A DNA stretch of 64,000 bases from Bradyrhizobium canariense (GTDB lineage: Bacteria; Pseudomonadota; Alphaproteobacteria; Rhizobiales; Xanthobacteraceae). Within the stretch, counting starts at the first letter, position 1. Every line of letters starts with the position of its first letter. The notes under the pieces are model-generated. The model did not search any database and was not told where the DNA came from. It saw only the letters and a list, made by a program, of their open reading frames with translations. The position numbers and the translations under genes were made by a program. Below, in pieces: positions 27,363-37,202 of the stretch. The DNA is taken from NCBI RefSeq assembly GCF_900105125.1, contig NZ_LT629750.1, positions 3,534,001-3,598,000 on the forward strand, given 5' to 3'.

Positions 27363-28640
27363 TCAGCCAAACACGGCGTTCGGTAACCACAGTGTCAGCA
27401 CCGGCACGTAGGTGATGATGGCGAGCACGATCAACAGCAGGATCAGAAACGGCAGGATGCCGCGAATCACCTCGCCGATCGGCGCGGACGAAATAGTCGA
27501 GAGCACAAAGAGGTTGAGCCCGACCGGCGGATGAACCAGCCCGATTTCCATGTTGTGGGTGAAGATGATCGAGAAATGCACGGGATCGACCCCAAGCGGC
27601 GTCAGCGCCGGCGCCAGGATCGGCAGCACCAGCAACAGCGTCGCGGTGACTTCCAGGAAACAGCCGAGCACCAGCAACAAGCCGTTGATGATCAGCAGGA
27701 ACTGCCAGGTCGCGAAGTGATGGCCGATGACGAAGTTGACAAGCTGATTGGGGATGCCGGACTCGGTCATCCAATGGCCGAACGCCAGCGCGGTCGCCAC
27801 GATCAGCATGATGGTGGCGGCGCTGCGAATGCCCTCGGTGATGACCTTCAGGGTCTGCGTCCAGTGAAAGCCGCGATAAAAGATCAGCGAGACCAAAAGC
27901 GCCACCGCGGCCGATAGCGCCGCGGCTTCCGTGACCGTGACGACGCCGCCATAGATTCCGACCGTGACGACCAGCGGCACCGCCAGCGCCGGAATCGCGC
28001 GCCCGGTGACGCGCAATCGCTCCGCCAGCGGCAACACCGGCTCGACCGGGAAATTGTTTCGCCGCGCATAATACAAAACCCACAACGCGAACGCCGCGGC
28101 CTGCAGCAGGCCCGGAAGCACGCCGGCCAGGAACAGCCGTGGCACCGATTGCTCCGCGACGATGCCGTAGAGGATGAGCGCGAGCGAGGGCGGCACAACG
28201 ATGCCGATGGTGCCGGAAGCGCCGACCACGCCGAGCGCAAAGGAGCGCGGATAACCGCGCTCGATCATCGCCGGCACCAGGATGGTGCCCATCGCCAGCG
28301 CCGTCGCCACGCTGGAGCCGCAGATCGCCGCAAACAATGTGCACGCCACCACGGTCACGAGGCCGAGCGATCCCCTGATGCCGCCGAGCCAGGCGGTCGC
28401 GACATCGACCAGCGCCTTGGCGACGCCGCCCGAGCGCATGAAGGCGGCCGCCATGACGAATAACGGCAGCGCCATCAGCGTCGTCGAGTTGAGCTTGTTG
28501 ATCACCATCTGCGCCGCGCCGATCAGCGGCTCGCCGGTGGCGATGTAGAGAATGCCGGCGCACATGCCGAGCACCAGGAAAATCGGCATCCCGGCCGCGA
28601 GCAGCCCGAAGAACAACACCAGGAACAGGAGCGTCAGCAT
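27363..28640 (-). CDS. dctM: TRAP transporter large permease (DctM)
   Basis: The 425-residue ion-coupled membrane subunit of a tripartite (TRAP) importer, with twelve or so spans. Family motifs: MLTLLFLVLFFGLLAAGMPIF, LMALPLFVMAAAFMRSGG, and FSIIFTHNMEIGLVHPPVGLNLFVLS near the C-terminus. It lies 21 bases downstream of dctQ on the minus strand, in the order dctP-dctQ-dctM. The likely substrate is a small organic acid; it cannot be told from sequence. Confidence 0.93.
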   Translation of the reverse strand: MLTLLFLVLFFGLLAAGMPIFLVLGMCAGILYIATGEPLIGAAQMVINKLNSTTLMALPLFVMAAAFMRSGGVAKALVDVATAWLGGIRGSLGLVTVVACTLFAAICGSSVATALAMGTILVPAMIERGYPRSFALGVVGASGTIGIVVPPSLALILYGIVAEQSVPRLFLAGVLPGLLQAAAFALWVLYYARRNNFPVEPVLPLAERLRVTGRAIPALAVPLVVTVGIYGGVVTVTEAAALSAAVALLVSLIFYRGFHWTQTLKVITEGIRSAATIMLIVATALAFGHWMTESGIPNQLVNFVIGHHFATWQFLLIINGLLLVLGCFLEVTATLLLVLPILAPALTPLGVDPVHFSIIFTHNMEIGLVHPPVGLNLFVLSTISSAPIGEVIRGILPFLILLLIVLAIITYVPVLTLWLPNAVFG

Positions 28641-28661
28641 GATGGACCGGCGAACCCTGCC

Positions 28662-29231
28662 CTAGCGATCGGTCAGCGGTGGGGAAAGTCCGCCCGGCAT
28701 CTCGTCGTGAAGCACCTGTCCGACGGTCATGGTCGCCGGGTCGAAGAAAAACGCGAAACGAACCAGACGCATGATGTAGCGCACCAGCATGAGTGCGCTG
28801 CCCACCGGCAACGCCAGATAATAAATCCACATCGGGAATTGCAGATCGGTCGAGCTGGTTTCGCTGATCAGAAGCGAGGTGTCGACGATCTCCCAGCCGT
28901 ACCAGACCAGCGCGCCGCAGAACACGATGGCGACCAGGCAATTGAATATTTCGACAATGCGTAAAGCCCGCGACGGCAGCAGGCGCAGCACCAGATCGGG
29001 CCGCACATGGCCGTCGCGGCGCACCAGCTGGCTGGAGACGATCATGATCGCCCAGATGATGAGATAGACGATGACCTCTTCGGCGTAGCTGATGGCGCGC
29101 GCCGGATCGATATAACGCCCGATCACCTGAAGCAGTCCGATCACCAGTGCAATCAAACCGAGGAGACCCACCAGGGTCTCCTCGATCCGATCCCACCAGC
29201 CGAGCACCACCGATGCCTTGAACTGGACCAC
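28662..29231 (-). CDS. dctQ: TRAP transporter small permease (DctQ)
   Basis: A 189-residue four-span protein of the DctQ family, the small membrane partner of DctM. It has SYAEEVIVYLIIWAIMIVSSQLVRRDGHVRPDLVLRLLP shortened to the usual order: span, R-x-x-H-V-R-x-D motif, then VEIFNCLVAIVFCGALVWYG. The start lies 2 bases from the dctP stop, so expression is coupled. Part of a complete three-gene TRAP set. Confidence 0.9.
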   Translation of the reverse strand: MVQFKASVVLGWWDRIEETLVGLLGLIALVIGLLQVIGRYIDPARAISYAEEVIVYLIIWAIMIVSSQLVRRDGHVRPDLVLRLLPSRALRIVEIFNCLVAIVFCGALVWYGWEIVDTSLLISETSSTDLQFPMWIYYLALPVGSALMLVRYIMRLVRFAFFFDPATMTVGQVLHDEMPGGLSPPLTDR

Positions 29232-29233
29232 GC

Positions 29234-30268
29234 TTAGCTGCCGCTGCCGGCTTCAGCCATGATGAGCTTGACCATCTCGGGCGCGATCTTGATGTCTTTC
29301 GCCAGTTGATCCTGCTCCACCATCATCCGCTTGCGCGCCGCGGCGCTCTGCTCCGGCGTCGGATCGGTGAACTTGACGCCATGCTCTTCAAGCGTCGCGC
29401 GCGCCTTGGTCTGGGCCGCGGCCATGTTGGCGCGATAGGCCGGGATGTTCTGCGCCCAGATGTCCGTCATCATCTTCTGCAGATCGGGCGGGAGCTTGTC
29501 CCAGAACGCCTGGCTCAGCAGTGGAATATATTCGGCGGTGAACTGGTGATCCTCCAGCGCGAATTTGACGCCGGAATCCCAGAGTTTCGCGCTGACCAGG
29601 CTTTCGTTCGAACTGACCAGCCCGTCGAAAGTGCCTTGCGACAACGCCAGCGGCACGTTGGGCCACGCCGTGGTGTTGGGGATGGCGCCGAGGAAACGCG
29701 CGCGCCATGCCTGGCCGGCGCCGCCGGAATTGCGGATCTTCATGCCCTTGAGATCATCAAGGCTCGCGACCGGCTTGTTGGCGCTGTACCAGTTCTGAAA
29801 ACCGAGATCGAGATACGGCCCGATCACGTGCGAGCGCAGTTTTTGCTGGATCTGCCCGTTGAGATATTGCCCGGGTTTGCCGTCGATGACGCGATGGATC
29901 AGCTCGATCGGCTGGCCATAGAGCACCGGGAGCTGAAAACAATCTGCGTCGGAAACGATGCCGGTGATGGTCCAACTGCCGGGCGCGGCCATTTCGACCT
30001 GGCCCTGGATCAGCGCCTTGCCGACCTCGAGATCGGGATAGAGCTGGCCGCTCTCGAACAATTCGGCCTTGATCTTGCCGCCGGAGGCGGCCTCGACCTT
30101 GCCGAGATAATCCTTGATCGACACGTTACGGAGATGCGACGGCGCGGTGTCCAACGAGCAACGCAGCCGGATCGGCTCATCAGCTCGCGCGGACCGGATA
30201 AAGGCCGGCGCGGCGGTGGCGGCAATCGAGGCAAGGACAAAACTGCGGCGTGAAAAGCGCTGCGCCAT
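29234..30268 (-). CDS. dctP: TRAP transporter substrate-binding protein (DctP family)
   Basis: The periplasmic 344-residue binding protein of the TRAP importer. Start ATG ends at 30268, preceded by GGGAGGG; it begins with a twin-arginine-like signal (RRSFVLASIAATAAPAF, cleaved around SARA). DctP signatures: LFESGQLYPDLEVGKALIQGQVE, LKGMKIRNSGGAGQ and PLALSQGTFDGLVSSN. The R-R-S-F context suggests Tat export, as for several DctP proteins. Longer frames upstream of 30268 are spurious. A palindrome TGTTTATTATACA at 30285-30297 overlaps a good -10 sequence. Confidence 0.93.
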   Translation of the reverse strand: MAQRFSRRSFVLASIAATAAPAFIRSARADEPIRLRCSLDTAPSHLRNVSIKDYLGKVEAASGGKIKAELFESGQLYPDLEVGKALIQGQVEMAAPGSWTITGIVSDADCFQLPVLYGQPIELIHRVIDGKPGQYLNGQIQQKLRSHVIGPYLDLGFQNWYSANKPVASLDDLKGMKIRNSGGAGQAWRARFLGAIPNTTAWPNVPLALSQGTFDGLVSSNESLVSAKLWDSGVKFALEDHQFTAEYIPLLSQAFWDKLPPDLQKMMTDIWAQNIPAYRANMAAAQTKARATLEEHGVKFTDPTPEQSAAARKRMMVEQDQLAKDIKIAPEMVKLIMAEAGSGS

Positions 30269-30851
30269 CGAAACCCTCCCAGAGTGTTTATTATACAGCC
30301 GACGATCTCGAACAACTTCGGACCGGGATGCTTTGAACCCAGCATAACCTTGCGGCCCCTCGATCGGCAACGCGCAATCGCATCCGCCACGACGGATCGA
30401 GCTGGTCCATTTGGCGTAGACACCCCAACGCTTTCGTTTGCGAGCGAGTCCAAAGTCAAAACGCACCCAAGGCATTACTCTCAAGGCATCACTCTGCTGC
30501 ACCGCGATATCACTGGCCACCGGGATCCAACGCATCGCCCGGCTACGCAGATCCGAAACCGGAGCCGCGTGATCCCTTCGCTGCTCCGTTCGGTTCATCC
30601 CACAGGCGTCACCGCCGACCGCCTGGACCAAAATCACGACGAACGCATGCGACGGGGAACGCCACGCGAACAATGAATGCCGTTTGAGCACGAAGCCTAC
30701 AAACGGTGCGTCCGATGCACAAAAACTGGCGCGTCGGCTGCAAGTGTTTGTGCGGCTGCAGACAAGCATTCCCGCCGCACTCCTCCTACCGTTGGCCGCC
30801 AGTCAGCCCTGCCGAGCGCGTCTGCTCGTCAGCAACAGAGGAGTCCGTTCC
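30269..30851. other. 583-base divergent intergenic region
   Basis: Lies between dctP and the ABC binding-protein gene and should hold both promoters. I see: TGTTTATTATACA at 30285-30297 (contains a TATAAT -10 for dctP on the minus strand, and may be an operator); a tandem 14-base repeat at 30469-30496 (AAGGCATTACTCTC then AAGGCATCACTCTG); and a good ribosome site GAGGAG before the ABC gene. No ORF here looks real. Confidence 0.5.
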
Positions 30852-31772
30852 ATGATGCCAAGATATCTGTTCGGGAATGCGCGCAACTTCCGGGATAAAA
30901 TCGGATCGGCCGGCCGCTCCCGCTACGTCGCGATGGGCCTTGCGTGCCTGATTGCATTTTGCGTTGCCGGGCAGGCGCAGGCCGCACCTGCGGGATGTGC
31001 AGCGTTGCAGGCGAAATATCCGGCCTGGAAAGGCAAGACGCTCGTCAACGCCATCAACCCTCACACGCCCGGCTATGAAGCGATCGATCCGAAAGACCCG
31101 GACAAATATGTCGGCTTCGACATCGATCTCGGCGAGCAGATCGGCGAATGCCTCGGCTTCAAGCTGACCTACAAGGCGGTGACGTTCGCTGCCCTGCTGA
31201 CGACATTGTCGAGCGGTCAGGCCGACATCGTGATCTCGGATATCTACGCCACCAAGGAACGCGCCAAGGCGGCCGACTTCATCACCTATTCGAAGGTGTT
31301 CGATGGCGTGCTGGTCGCCAAGGGCAACCCGAAGAAGATCGACGGCATCAACATGTCGATGTGCGGCGCCGCGGCGGCCGAAAATACCGGCTTTGTCGAA
31401 GTCCCGCTGGTTCAGGACCTGGTCCCGAAATGCAAGGCCGAAGGCAAGCCCGAGCCGACGCTTCAGCTCTATGACAACAACGCCAACTGCATTCAGGCGA
31501 TCCTGGCCGGCCGCGCCGACACCTATGTCAACGATGTCAACACCGTGGACCAGGCGGTGAAGGCCAATCCGGACAAGTTGGAGAAGGCGATCGCGGTGAC
31601 GATCCCCTACTCGGTCGGCATCGGCGTGCCAAAGGACAAGCCTGAATTCCGCGACGCGGTGCTTGCGGCACTGATCCTGCTTCAGAAGGACGGCACGCAC
31701 ATGGCGCTACTGAAGAAGTGGGATCTCGATGTGAACAACTTCAAGGAACCCGACATCCTCTCGGTCAACTGA
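30852..31772 (+). CDS. Amino-acid-type ABC transporter substrate-binding protein
   Basis: A 306-residue periplasmic binding protein of the polar amino acid family (SBP type 3). From the ATG at 30852 (GAGGAG upstream) comes an N-terminal membrane/signal segment ending in AGQAQAAPAG, then LVNAINPHTPGYEAIDP, FDIDLGEQIGECLGFK, SGQADIVISDIYATKERAKA and ILAGRADTYVNDVNTVDQ. Four cysteines in the mature part are unusual for the family. It heads a block with the fused permease-ATPase gene, whose ATG overlaps its stop, so it is the receptor of that importer. Ligand not deducible; neighbours suggest an amide or amino acid derivative. Confidence 0.88.
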   Translation: MMPRYLFGNARNFRDKIGSAGRSRYVAMGLACLIAFCVAGQAQAAPAGCAALQAKYPAWKGKTLVNAINPHTPGYEAIDPKDPDKYVGFDIDLGEQIGECLGFKLTYKAVTFAALLTTLSSGQADIVISDIYATKERAKAADFITYSKVFDGVLVAKGNPKKIDGINMSMCGAAAAENTGFVEVPLVQDLVPKCKAEGKPEPTLQLYDNNANCIQAILAGRADTYVNDVNTVDQAVKANPDKLEKAIAVTIPYSVGIGVPKDKPEFRDAVLAALILLQKDGTHMALLKKWDLDVNNFKEPDILSVN

Positions 31773-33400
31773 TGTCGTTATTCGCCCACTATCTCAGCCT
31801 GCCGTATCTGATCGAGGGCGTCTGGTTCACCCTGGCGGTGACGGCCCTCGGTCTGACCGGCGGGCTGTTGCTCGGTCTGGCCCTTGCGGCGATGCAGCTC
31901 AGCCGTTTCTGGATGCTGGCTGCATTCGCCCGGGGCTACACCGTGATCTTCCGCGGCACGCCGCTGATTCTGCAGATGGTGTTCGCCTACGACGCGCTGC
32001 CGCAGATCGGCCTCAAGCTGAGCGCGGTCGGCGCTGCCGGTCTTGCGTTGGCCGCCAATGAAGCGCCCTTCATCGCCGAGATGCTGCGCGCGGGCGTGCT
32101 CGGCATTGACCGCGGTCAGGTATTGGCCGGCCAGGCGCTCGGGATGACGCCGGCGCTGCTGATGCGGCGCATCATCGCGCCGCAGGCCTTCCGCATGATG
32201 ATTCCCGCGCTCGGCAACGAGACCGTCAGCGCCCTGAAAAATTCGTCGCTGGCGAGCGTGATCTCGGTGCAGGAACTGACGCTGCGAAGCACGCAGCTCG
32301 CGTCCTCGACCTTCGACTTCTTCTCGATCTTCTTCGCCTCGGGGCTGATCTATCTCCTGCTCACCGGCGGGGTCAGCCTGATCCAGCTCGCCGTCGAATG
32401 GATGCTCGATCTCGACCGGCCGGCGACCGAGAACCGCCTGAGCCGCCTGCTGCCCTGGTATCGCGCGCCGTTGCTCCCCGAGTTGATCGACGAAGAGCCC
32501 AATCAAGTCACGCCGGCCACCGCCCCCACGCGACCCGACAATGTCATTCCCTACACGGCCTCGAAGGATGCCAAAGCCGCGCGGGCGGAGCGGACCAAGC
32601 GCGCCGAAACGCTGGCTCGCAACAATGTAGCCGTCGACGTCAACGATCTCTACAAGGCCTATGGCAAGCAGGCCGTGCTCGCGCGCGTCAATTTGACGGT
32701 ACGGGTCGGCGAAGTCATCGCGCTGCTCGGCCCGAGCGGCTCCGGCAAAAGCACGCTGCTCCGCTGCATCAATCACCTCGAAGGCTGGGACGCCGGCATC
32801 GTCATGGTCGGCGGCCGCCGCATGGGTTTTAGCGGCGACGGCAAGCCGCTGTCGCCGCGCGCCATCGCCGAAGAGCGCGCCAGCGTCGGCGTCGGCATGG
32901 TGTTCCAGCAATTCAATCTGTTCGGCCATCTGACGGCGCTGGAGAATGTCGCCGGTCCGCTGCGCTGGGTTCACGGCGTTTCGCGAGTGGACGCCGACCG
33001 CCGCGCGCGCGAGCTGCTCGAACGCGTCGGCCTCAGCCACCGCGCGCATGCGTTGCCGCGGCATCTGTCCGGCGGACAACAACAGCGCGTCGCGATCGCG
33101 CGCGCGATTGCTCCCAACCCGAGTGTTCTTCTGCTCGATGAACCCACCTCCGCGCTTGACCCGGAGTTGGTCAACGAAGTGCTCGAAGTAATCCGGCGGC
33201 TCGCCGTCGAGGACGGCCTGACCATGATCATCTCGACGCATCAATTGCGCTTTGCCGACGAGGTTGCCGACCGCGTCATGTTCCTCAGCGACGGCAACAT
33301 TATCGAGGAAGGTCCGGCGCACGAGGTCCTGACCAATCCACGCAACCCGATCACGGCGCGCTTTCTCAGCGTGATGGAGGCCGAAAAACCGCCGGCATGA
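31772..33400 (+). CDS. Fused ABC transporter permease/ATP-binding protein
   Basis: One 542-residue chain holding both the membrane and ATPase parts of an amino acid importer. Residues 1-225 are the permease with about five spans and an EAA loop (ALGMTPALLMRRIIAPQAFRMMIPALGN). A polar linker follows (about 235-295), then an ATPase with Walker A GPSGSGKST (about 320), Q-loop FQQFNLFGHLT, signature LSGGQQQR (about 432), Walker B VLLLDEPTSALD (about 454) and H-loop STHQ. The start overlaps the binding-protein stop (TGATG). Such fusions are known in some amino acid ABC systems. Both halves are complete. Confidence 0.92.
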   Translation: MSLFAHYLSLPYLIEGVWFTLAVTALGLTGGLLLGLALAAMQLSRFWMLAAFARGYTVIFRGTPLILQMVFAYDALPQIGLKLSAVGAAGLALAANEAPFIAEMLRAGVLGIDRGQVLAGQALGMTPALLMRRIIAPQAFRMMIPALGNETVSALKNSSLASVISVQELTLRSTQLASSTFDFFSIFFASGLIYLLLTGGVSLIQLAVEWMLDLDRPATENRLSRLLPWYRAPLLPELIDEEPNQVTPATAPTRPDNVIPYTASKDAKAARAERTKRAETLARNNVAVDVNDLYKAYGKQAVLARVNLTVRVGEVIALLGPSGSGKSTLLRCINHLEGWDAGIVMVGGRRMGFSGDGKPLSPRAIAEERASVGVGMVFQQFNLFGHLTALENVAGPLRWVHGVSRVDADRRARELLERVGLSHRAHALPRHLSGGQQQRVAIARAIAPNPSVLLLDEPTSALDPELVNEVLEVIRRLAVEDGLTMIISTHQLRFADEVADRVMFLSDGNIIEEGPAHEVLTNPRNPITARFLSVMEAEKPPA

Positions 33401-33473
33401 AGCGGCGTCACGCCGCTTCCGGGATCTCCATCCTCCATTCACCGCAACTTGCGTCAGCTACCGAGGCCATTGC

Positions 33474-34715
33474 ATGAAGCATCATCTCCTCCCCGTTTCG
33501 CCCACCAATATCCATTGGGGTTACTTCAGCAAGAAAGTCGCGCCGGCCCTGACGCTGAAGTCCGGCGACCGCGCCACCATCGAAACGCTGACGCATCACG
33601 CCAATGACGACTATGAGCGCATGATCGCCAACGATCCCGGCGCCGAGAGCGTGTTTCACTGGACCAAAGAGCACAAGTCCGTCGTCCGCCGTGGCGCCGG
33701 CCCGACCGAAGGTCCGTTCGTGCGCGGTTCGGGCGAAGGTCTCGGCGTGCATCTTCTGACCGGCCCGGTCGCGATCGAGAATGCCGAGCCCGGCGACATC
33801 CTCGAAGTCCGCATTCTCGACGTGCGGCCGCGCCCGAGCTGCAACGCCTGTCATGCCGGGAAATGCTTCGGCTCGAACGCCGCGGCGTCATGGGGGTTTC
33901 ATTATCATGACCTGATCGAGGAGCCGAAGCCGCGCGAAGTCATCACGATCTTCGAACTCGACACATCCGGCGAGCCCTACGCCAAGGCGGTCTACAATTA
34001 TATCTGGACGCCGCAGACCGATCCCGACGGCATCGTTCATCCGACCATCGACTATCCGGGCGTGCGCGTCGATCACACGCTGGTCCGCAAGCGCGAGAAC
34101 ATCCTGCCCAATGTCAGGGTGCCCGCGCGTCTCCACTTCGGAACCATGGGACTGGCGCCTTCGGAATCCGATTTCGTCAGCTCGATTCCACCGGGCTATA
34201 CCGGCGGCAATATCGACGACTGGCGTGTCGGCAAAGGCGCGCGGATGTATTATCCGGTGGCGGTGTCAGGCGCATTCTTTTCCGTCGGCGATCCCCACGC
34301 GGCGCAGGGCGACAGCGAACTCGGCGGCACCGCGATCGAGACGTCGCTGACCGGCGATTTCGAATTCATCCTGCACAAGAACCGCGATCTCGGCGGCACC
34401 GTGCTGGAGGGACTGACCCATCCGATGCTGGAGACCGATCAGCAATGGTCGATGTACGGCTTCACGTTTCCGAATTATCTCGCCGAACTGGGCAAGGACG
34501 CCCAGACCGACATCGTGAACCATTCGAGCCTCGACAAGGCGATGCGCGACGCCTTCCGCAAGCTCCGCCGCTTTCTGATGACGGTTCACAAGATGAGCGA
34601 GGACGAAGCGATCGCGCTGATGTCGGTGGCGGCCGATTTCGGCGTGACCCAGGTCGTCGATGCCAATTGGGGCGTACACGGATCGATCCGGAAGAACGTG
34701 TTCAGGTGCACCTGA
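33474..34715 (+). CDS. Acetamidase/formamidase family protein
   Basis: A 413-residue amide hydrolase of the FmdA/AmdA family, which releases ammonia from formamide, acetamide or related short amides. Typical segments: SPTNIHWGYFSKKVAPALTLKSG at the start, AEPGDILEVRILDVRP, GSNAAASWGFHYHD, SVGDPHAAQGDSELGGTAIE and DEAIALMSVAADFGVTQVVDANWGVHG at the end. It follows the ABC fusion gene by 73 bases and precedes a protein that contains a second copy of this enzyme. Residues IHWGYFS and DPHAAQGDSELGG are intact, so it should be active. Substrate is family-level inference. Confidence 0.9.
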   Translation: MKHHLLPVSPTNIHWGYFSKKVAPALTLKSGDRATIETLTHHANDDYERMIANDPGAESVFHWTKEHKSVVRRGAGPTEGPFVRGSGEGLGVHLLTGPVAIENAEPGDILEVRILDVRPRPSCNACHAGKCFGSNAAASWGFHYHDLIEEPKPREVITIFELDTSGEPYAKAVYNYIWTPQTDPDGIVHPTIDYPGVRVDHTLVRKRENILPNVRVPARLHFGTMGLAPSESDFVSSIPPGYTGGNIDDWRVGKGARMYYPVAVSGAFFSVGDPHAAQGDSELGGTAIETSLTGDFEFILHKNRDLGGTVLEGLTHPMLETDQQWSMYGFTFPNYLAELGKDAQTDIVNHSSLDKAMRDAFRKLRRFLMTVHKMSEDEAIALMSVAADFGVTQVVDANWGVHGSIRKNVFRCT

Positions 34716-34859
34716 AGCGGGGTTCCTGAATACGTTAAAGGGGCGGAGGCGGTCACGGCCCTGACTGGAACAGCGGCGCGCCAGGAGCCGATCGTCCCGC
34801 TGCGCCTGTTTCTGGCACGGCGGTTGCTTCGAAATCAGCCTAATTGCGTTGGCCGAAGC

Positions 34860-37190
34860 ATGAGTATTCACGCGTTTACCAGCGAATCCTACTCCGAAAA
34901 CGACAGGATCGAAGCCTGGCAGGACGTGTTGGGCGGATTCGGCCTTCGATCCGCGCCAATGTCGGCCAAGCATGGCGAACATGCCACGGCGTTGTCCCGC
35001 GCCTCGCTGGACGGGGTCGCGCTGATGCGTTTTGCCGCGGGCCCGCAGGTTTTCTCGCCGCTGCCGCGGCGAGCCGACCTCCCGATCGCGCTGATGCCGG
35101 CTGAAGATGGCGCCGTGCTCAAGACCGGCGGGTCGCCACAGACGGTTCCGGCCGGCCGCATCATCCTGCTTCCGCGCCAGAGCGACTGGCACGTGACCTT
35201 TCACCGCGACATGCGCGCCATCGTGCTGTCGGTGACGGCGGAGAGTTTCGGTGGCCGCAAGATCAGTCTGCCGGAATGCCGCGATGCCATCATCGTCGCA
35301 TCAGGCGGATTGGCCGACGTTCTCCGCAGCACGCTCGAGGCCGCCTCCGAATCCCTGGAAAATCTGTCGTCGGACGCCTGGAACGCGATCAGGCTCAGCC
35401 TCGCCGAAATGCTGCTCACGCTGTCGCGTCAGAAATTGTCGACCGCCCCGGACACGGTCGGGATCGGCACGCAGGCGGCCCTGCTCCATCGCATCTATGA
35501 CGCGATCGAACGCAAGCTCGGCGATCCCGACATCACGCCGGCACGCATCGCGCAGATGGAAGGCATTTCCGAGCGCTATCTTCAGAAACTGTTTGAAGGC
35601 ACCGGCGATAATTTCACGCATTATTTGCGTGAACGCCGATTGCAGCGTTGCTGGGCGGATCTCGCCAACGCCGCCGAGGCGCATCGATCGGTCTCCGAGA
35701 TCGCATTCAGTTGCGGCTTCAGCGACGCCGCGCATTTCAGCCGCTCGTTCCGCGACCGGTTCGGCTTGTCGCCGCGGGCGTTCCGGCAGCAGGAGATCAA
35801 GCGCCTGTCGGGTCTCGGCGTGCGCGCCGGCCAGCGCGGCTGGCCGCAGGATGCCATTGCGCAATTGCGCCCCAGCCGGCACGCACCGAAGATAGCGCCG
35901 GTTGAACTGGAAGCGGTTGAAGTGCCGCTGCCGCAAGGTAGCCAGCCGGCGCACCATCATCACCTTCCGGCCGATGCCGCGCATGTGCATTGGGGATTTT
36001 TCAGCCGTTCGCTGAAACCGCTGATCGAGATCGTTTCGGGCGACACCATTACGGTCGAGACCCTGACGCAGCACGCTTCCGATGATCCCGAACGCATGAT
36101 CAAGGACGACCCTGGCGCCGAAAGCGTGTTTCGATGGACGCGGGAGGGCAAGGGGGTCGATCGCCGGGGCGCCGGTCCTATGGACGCGTCGATTTACGGT
36201 CGCGGCGCCGGTGAAGGCTTTGGCGTTCACATCTGCACCGGACCGATCGCGGTAAAAGGCGCCGAACCCGGCGACGTGCTGGAAGTCCGCATTCTCGACA
36301 TGGCGCCGCGCCCGAGCCGCAACCCGGATCTTGAGGGACGGATTTTCGGCAGCAGCGTCGCCGCCTGGTGGGGATATCACTATGACGAGTTTCTCTCGGA
36401 GCCGAAGCCGCGCGAGGCCGTGACGATCTACGAGATCTTCCCCGGCGAAGAACCTTATGCGCAGGCGCTCTATTCCTATCGCTGGCAACCGCAGCGAGAT
36501 CCGTCAGGCGTGCTGCACCAGACCTACGACTATCCCGGCGTGCCCGTCGCCGCCGAGACAGTCCGGCGGCGGCACAATGTGCTCGACGGCATTCGGATTC
36601 CGCTGCGGCCGCATTTCGGCGTCATCGGCGTCGCGCCGCGCGAGCCGGGACTGGTCGATTCCGTGCCGCCGGCCTATTTCGGCGGAAATCTCGACAATTG
36701 GCGGCTGGGCAAGGGAGCCGCTGTCTATCTGCCGGTTTCCGTTCCCGAAGCGCTGCTCTCGATCGGCGATCCGCACGCCGCGCAGGGCGACGGTGAACTG
36801 AGCGGCACCGCGATCGAATGTTCGATGACCGGCACGTTTCACGTCGTGCTGCACAAGAAAGCCGATCTCGCCGGACGACCGTTCGCCGACCTCACCTATC
36901 CGCTGATCGAAACCGAAACCGACTGGGTACTGACCGGGTTCAGTCATCCGAATTACCTCGCCGAGTTCGGCGCCAAGGGGCAAAGCGAAGTCTACGCAAA
37001 ATCCTCGCTCGACCTCGCGATGAAGGACGCGTTTCGCAAGGTCCGGCGGTTTCTGATGAACACCAGGGGATTGAGCGAAGACGAGGCGATCGCGCTGATC
37101 TCGGCCGCGGTGGATTTCGGCGTCACGCAAGTCGTCGACGGCAATTGGGGCGTCCATGCCATCTTGAGCAAGCGCCTGTTTGCGAACTGA
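34860..37190 (+). CDS. AraC-type regulator fused to acetamidase/formamidase
   Basis: A single 776-residue frame with two complete modules. Residues 1-320 form an AraC regulator: an N-terminal sensor domain (AWQDVLGGFGLRSAP, then LPRQSDWHVTFHRDM), then a helix-turn-helix pair: ARIAQMEGISERYLQKLFEG and VSEIAFSCGFSDAAHFSRSF with the usual RDRFGLSPRAFRQ end. Residues 364-776 are a full amide hydrolase (AHVHWGFFSRSLKPL, DPHAAQGDGELSGTAIE, VDFGVTQVVDGNWGVHA), similar to the preceding gene. It lacks the CHAGKC piece of that copy. The ATG at 34860 lies 145 bases after it; an in-frame TTG at 34824 is unlikely. No stop or frameshift separates the modules. It may sense or process its ligand; this is inference. 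Confidence 0.9.
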   Translation: MSIHAFTSESYSENDRIEAWQDVLGGFGLRSAPMSAKHGEHATALSRASLDGVALMRFAAGPQVFSPLPRRADLPIALMPAEDGAVLKTGGSPQTVPAGRIILLPRQSDWHVTFHRDMRAIVLSVTAESFGGRKISLPECRDAIIVASGGLADVLRSTLEAASESLENLSSDAWNAIRLSLAEMLLTLSRQKLSTAPDTVGIGTQAALLHRIYDAIERKLGDPDITPARIAQMEGISERYLQKLFEGTGDNFTHYLRERRLQRCWADLANAAEAHRSVSEIAFSCGFSDAAHFSRSFRDRFGLSPRAFRQQEIKRLSGLGVRAGQRGWPQDAIAQLRPSRHAPKIAPVELEAVEVPLPQGSQPAHHHHLPADAAHVHWGFFSRSLKPLIEIVSGDTITVETLTQHASDDPERMIKDDPGAESVFRWTREGKGVDRRGAGPMDASIYGRGAGEGFGVHICTGPIAVKGAEPGDVLEVRILDMAPRPSRNPDLEGRIFGSSVAAWWGYHYDEFLSEPKPREAVTIYEIFPGEEPYAQALYSYRWQPQRDPSGVLHQTYDYPGVPVAAETVRRRHNVLDGIRIPLRPHFGVIGVAPREPGLVDSVPPAYFGGNLDNWRLGKGAAVYLPVSVPEALLSIGDPHAAQGDGELSGTAIECSMTGTFHVVLHKKADLAGRPFADLTYPLIETETDWVLTGFSHPNYLAEFGAKGQSEVYAKSSLDLAMKDAFRKVRRFLMNTRGLSEDEAIALISAAVDFGVTQVVDGNWGVHAILSKRLFAN

Positions 37191-37202
37191 AAGAAACAGC
37201 CG

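Noticed and set aside
27187..29196. A 669-codon minus-strand frame across the TRAP permease genes
   Set aside because: Out of frame with dctM and dctQ, which are clear; it has no recognisable protein features.
31778..33442. A 554-codon antisense frame over the ABC fusion gene
   Set aside because: Antisense to a clear ABC protein; low-complexity composition only.
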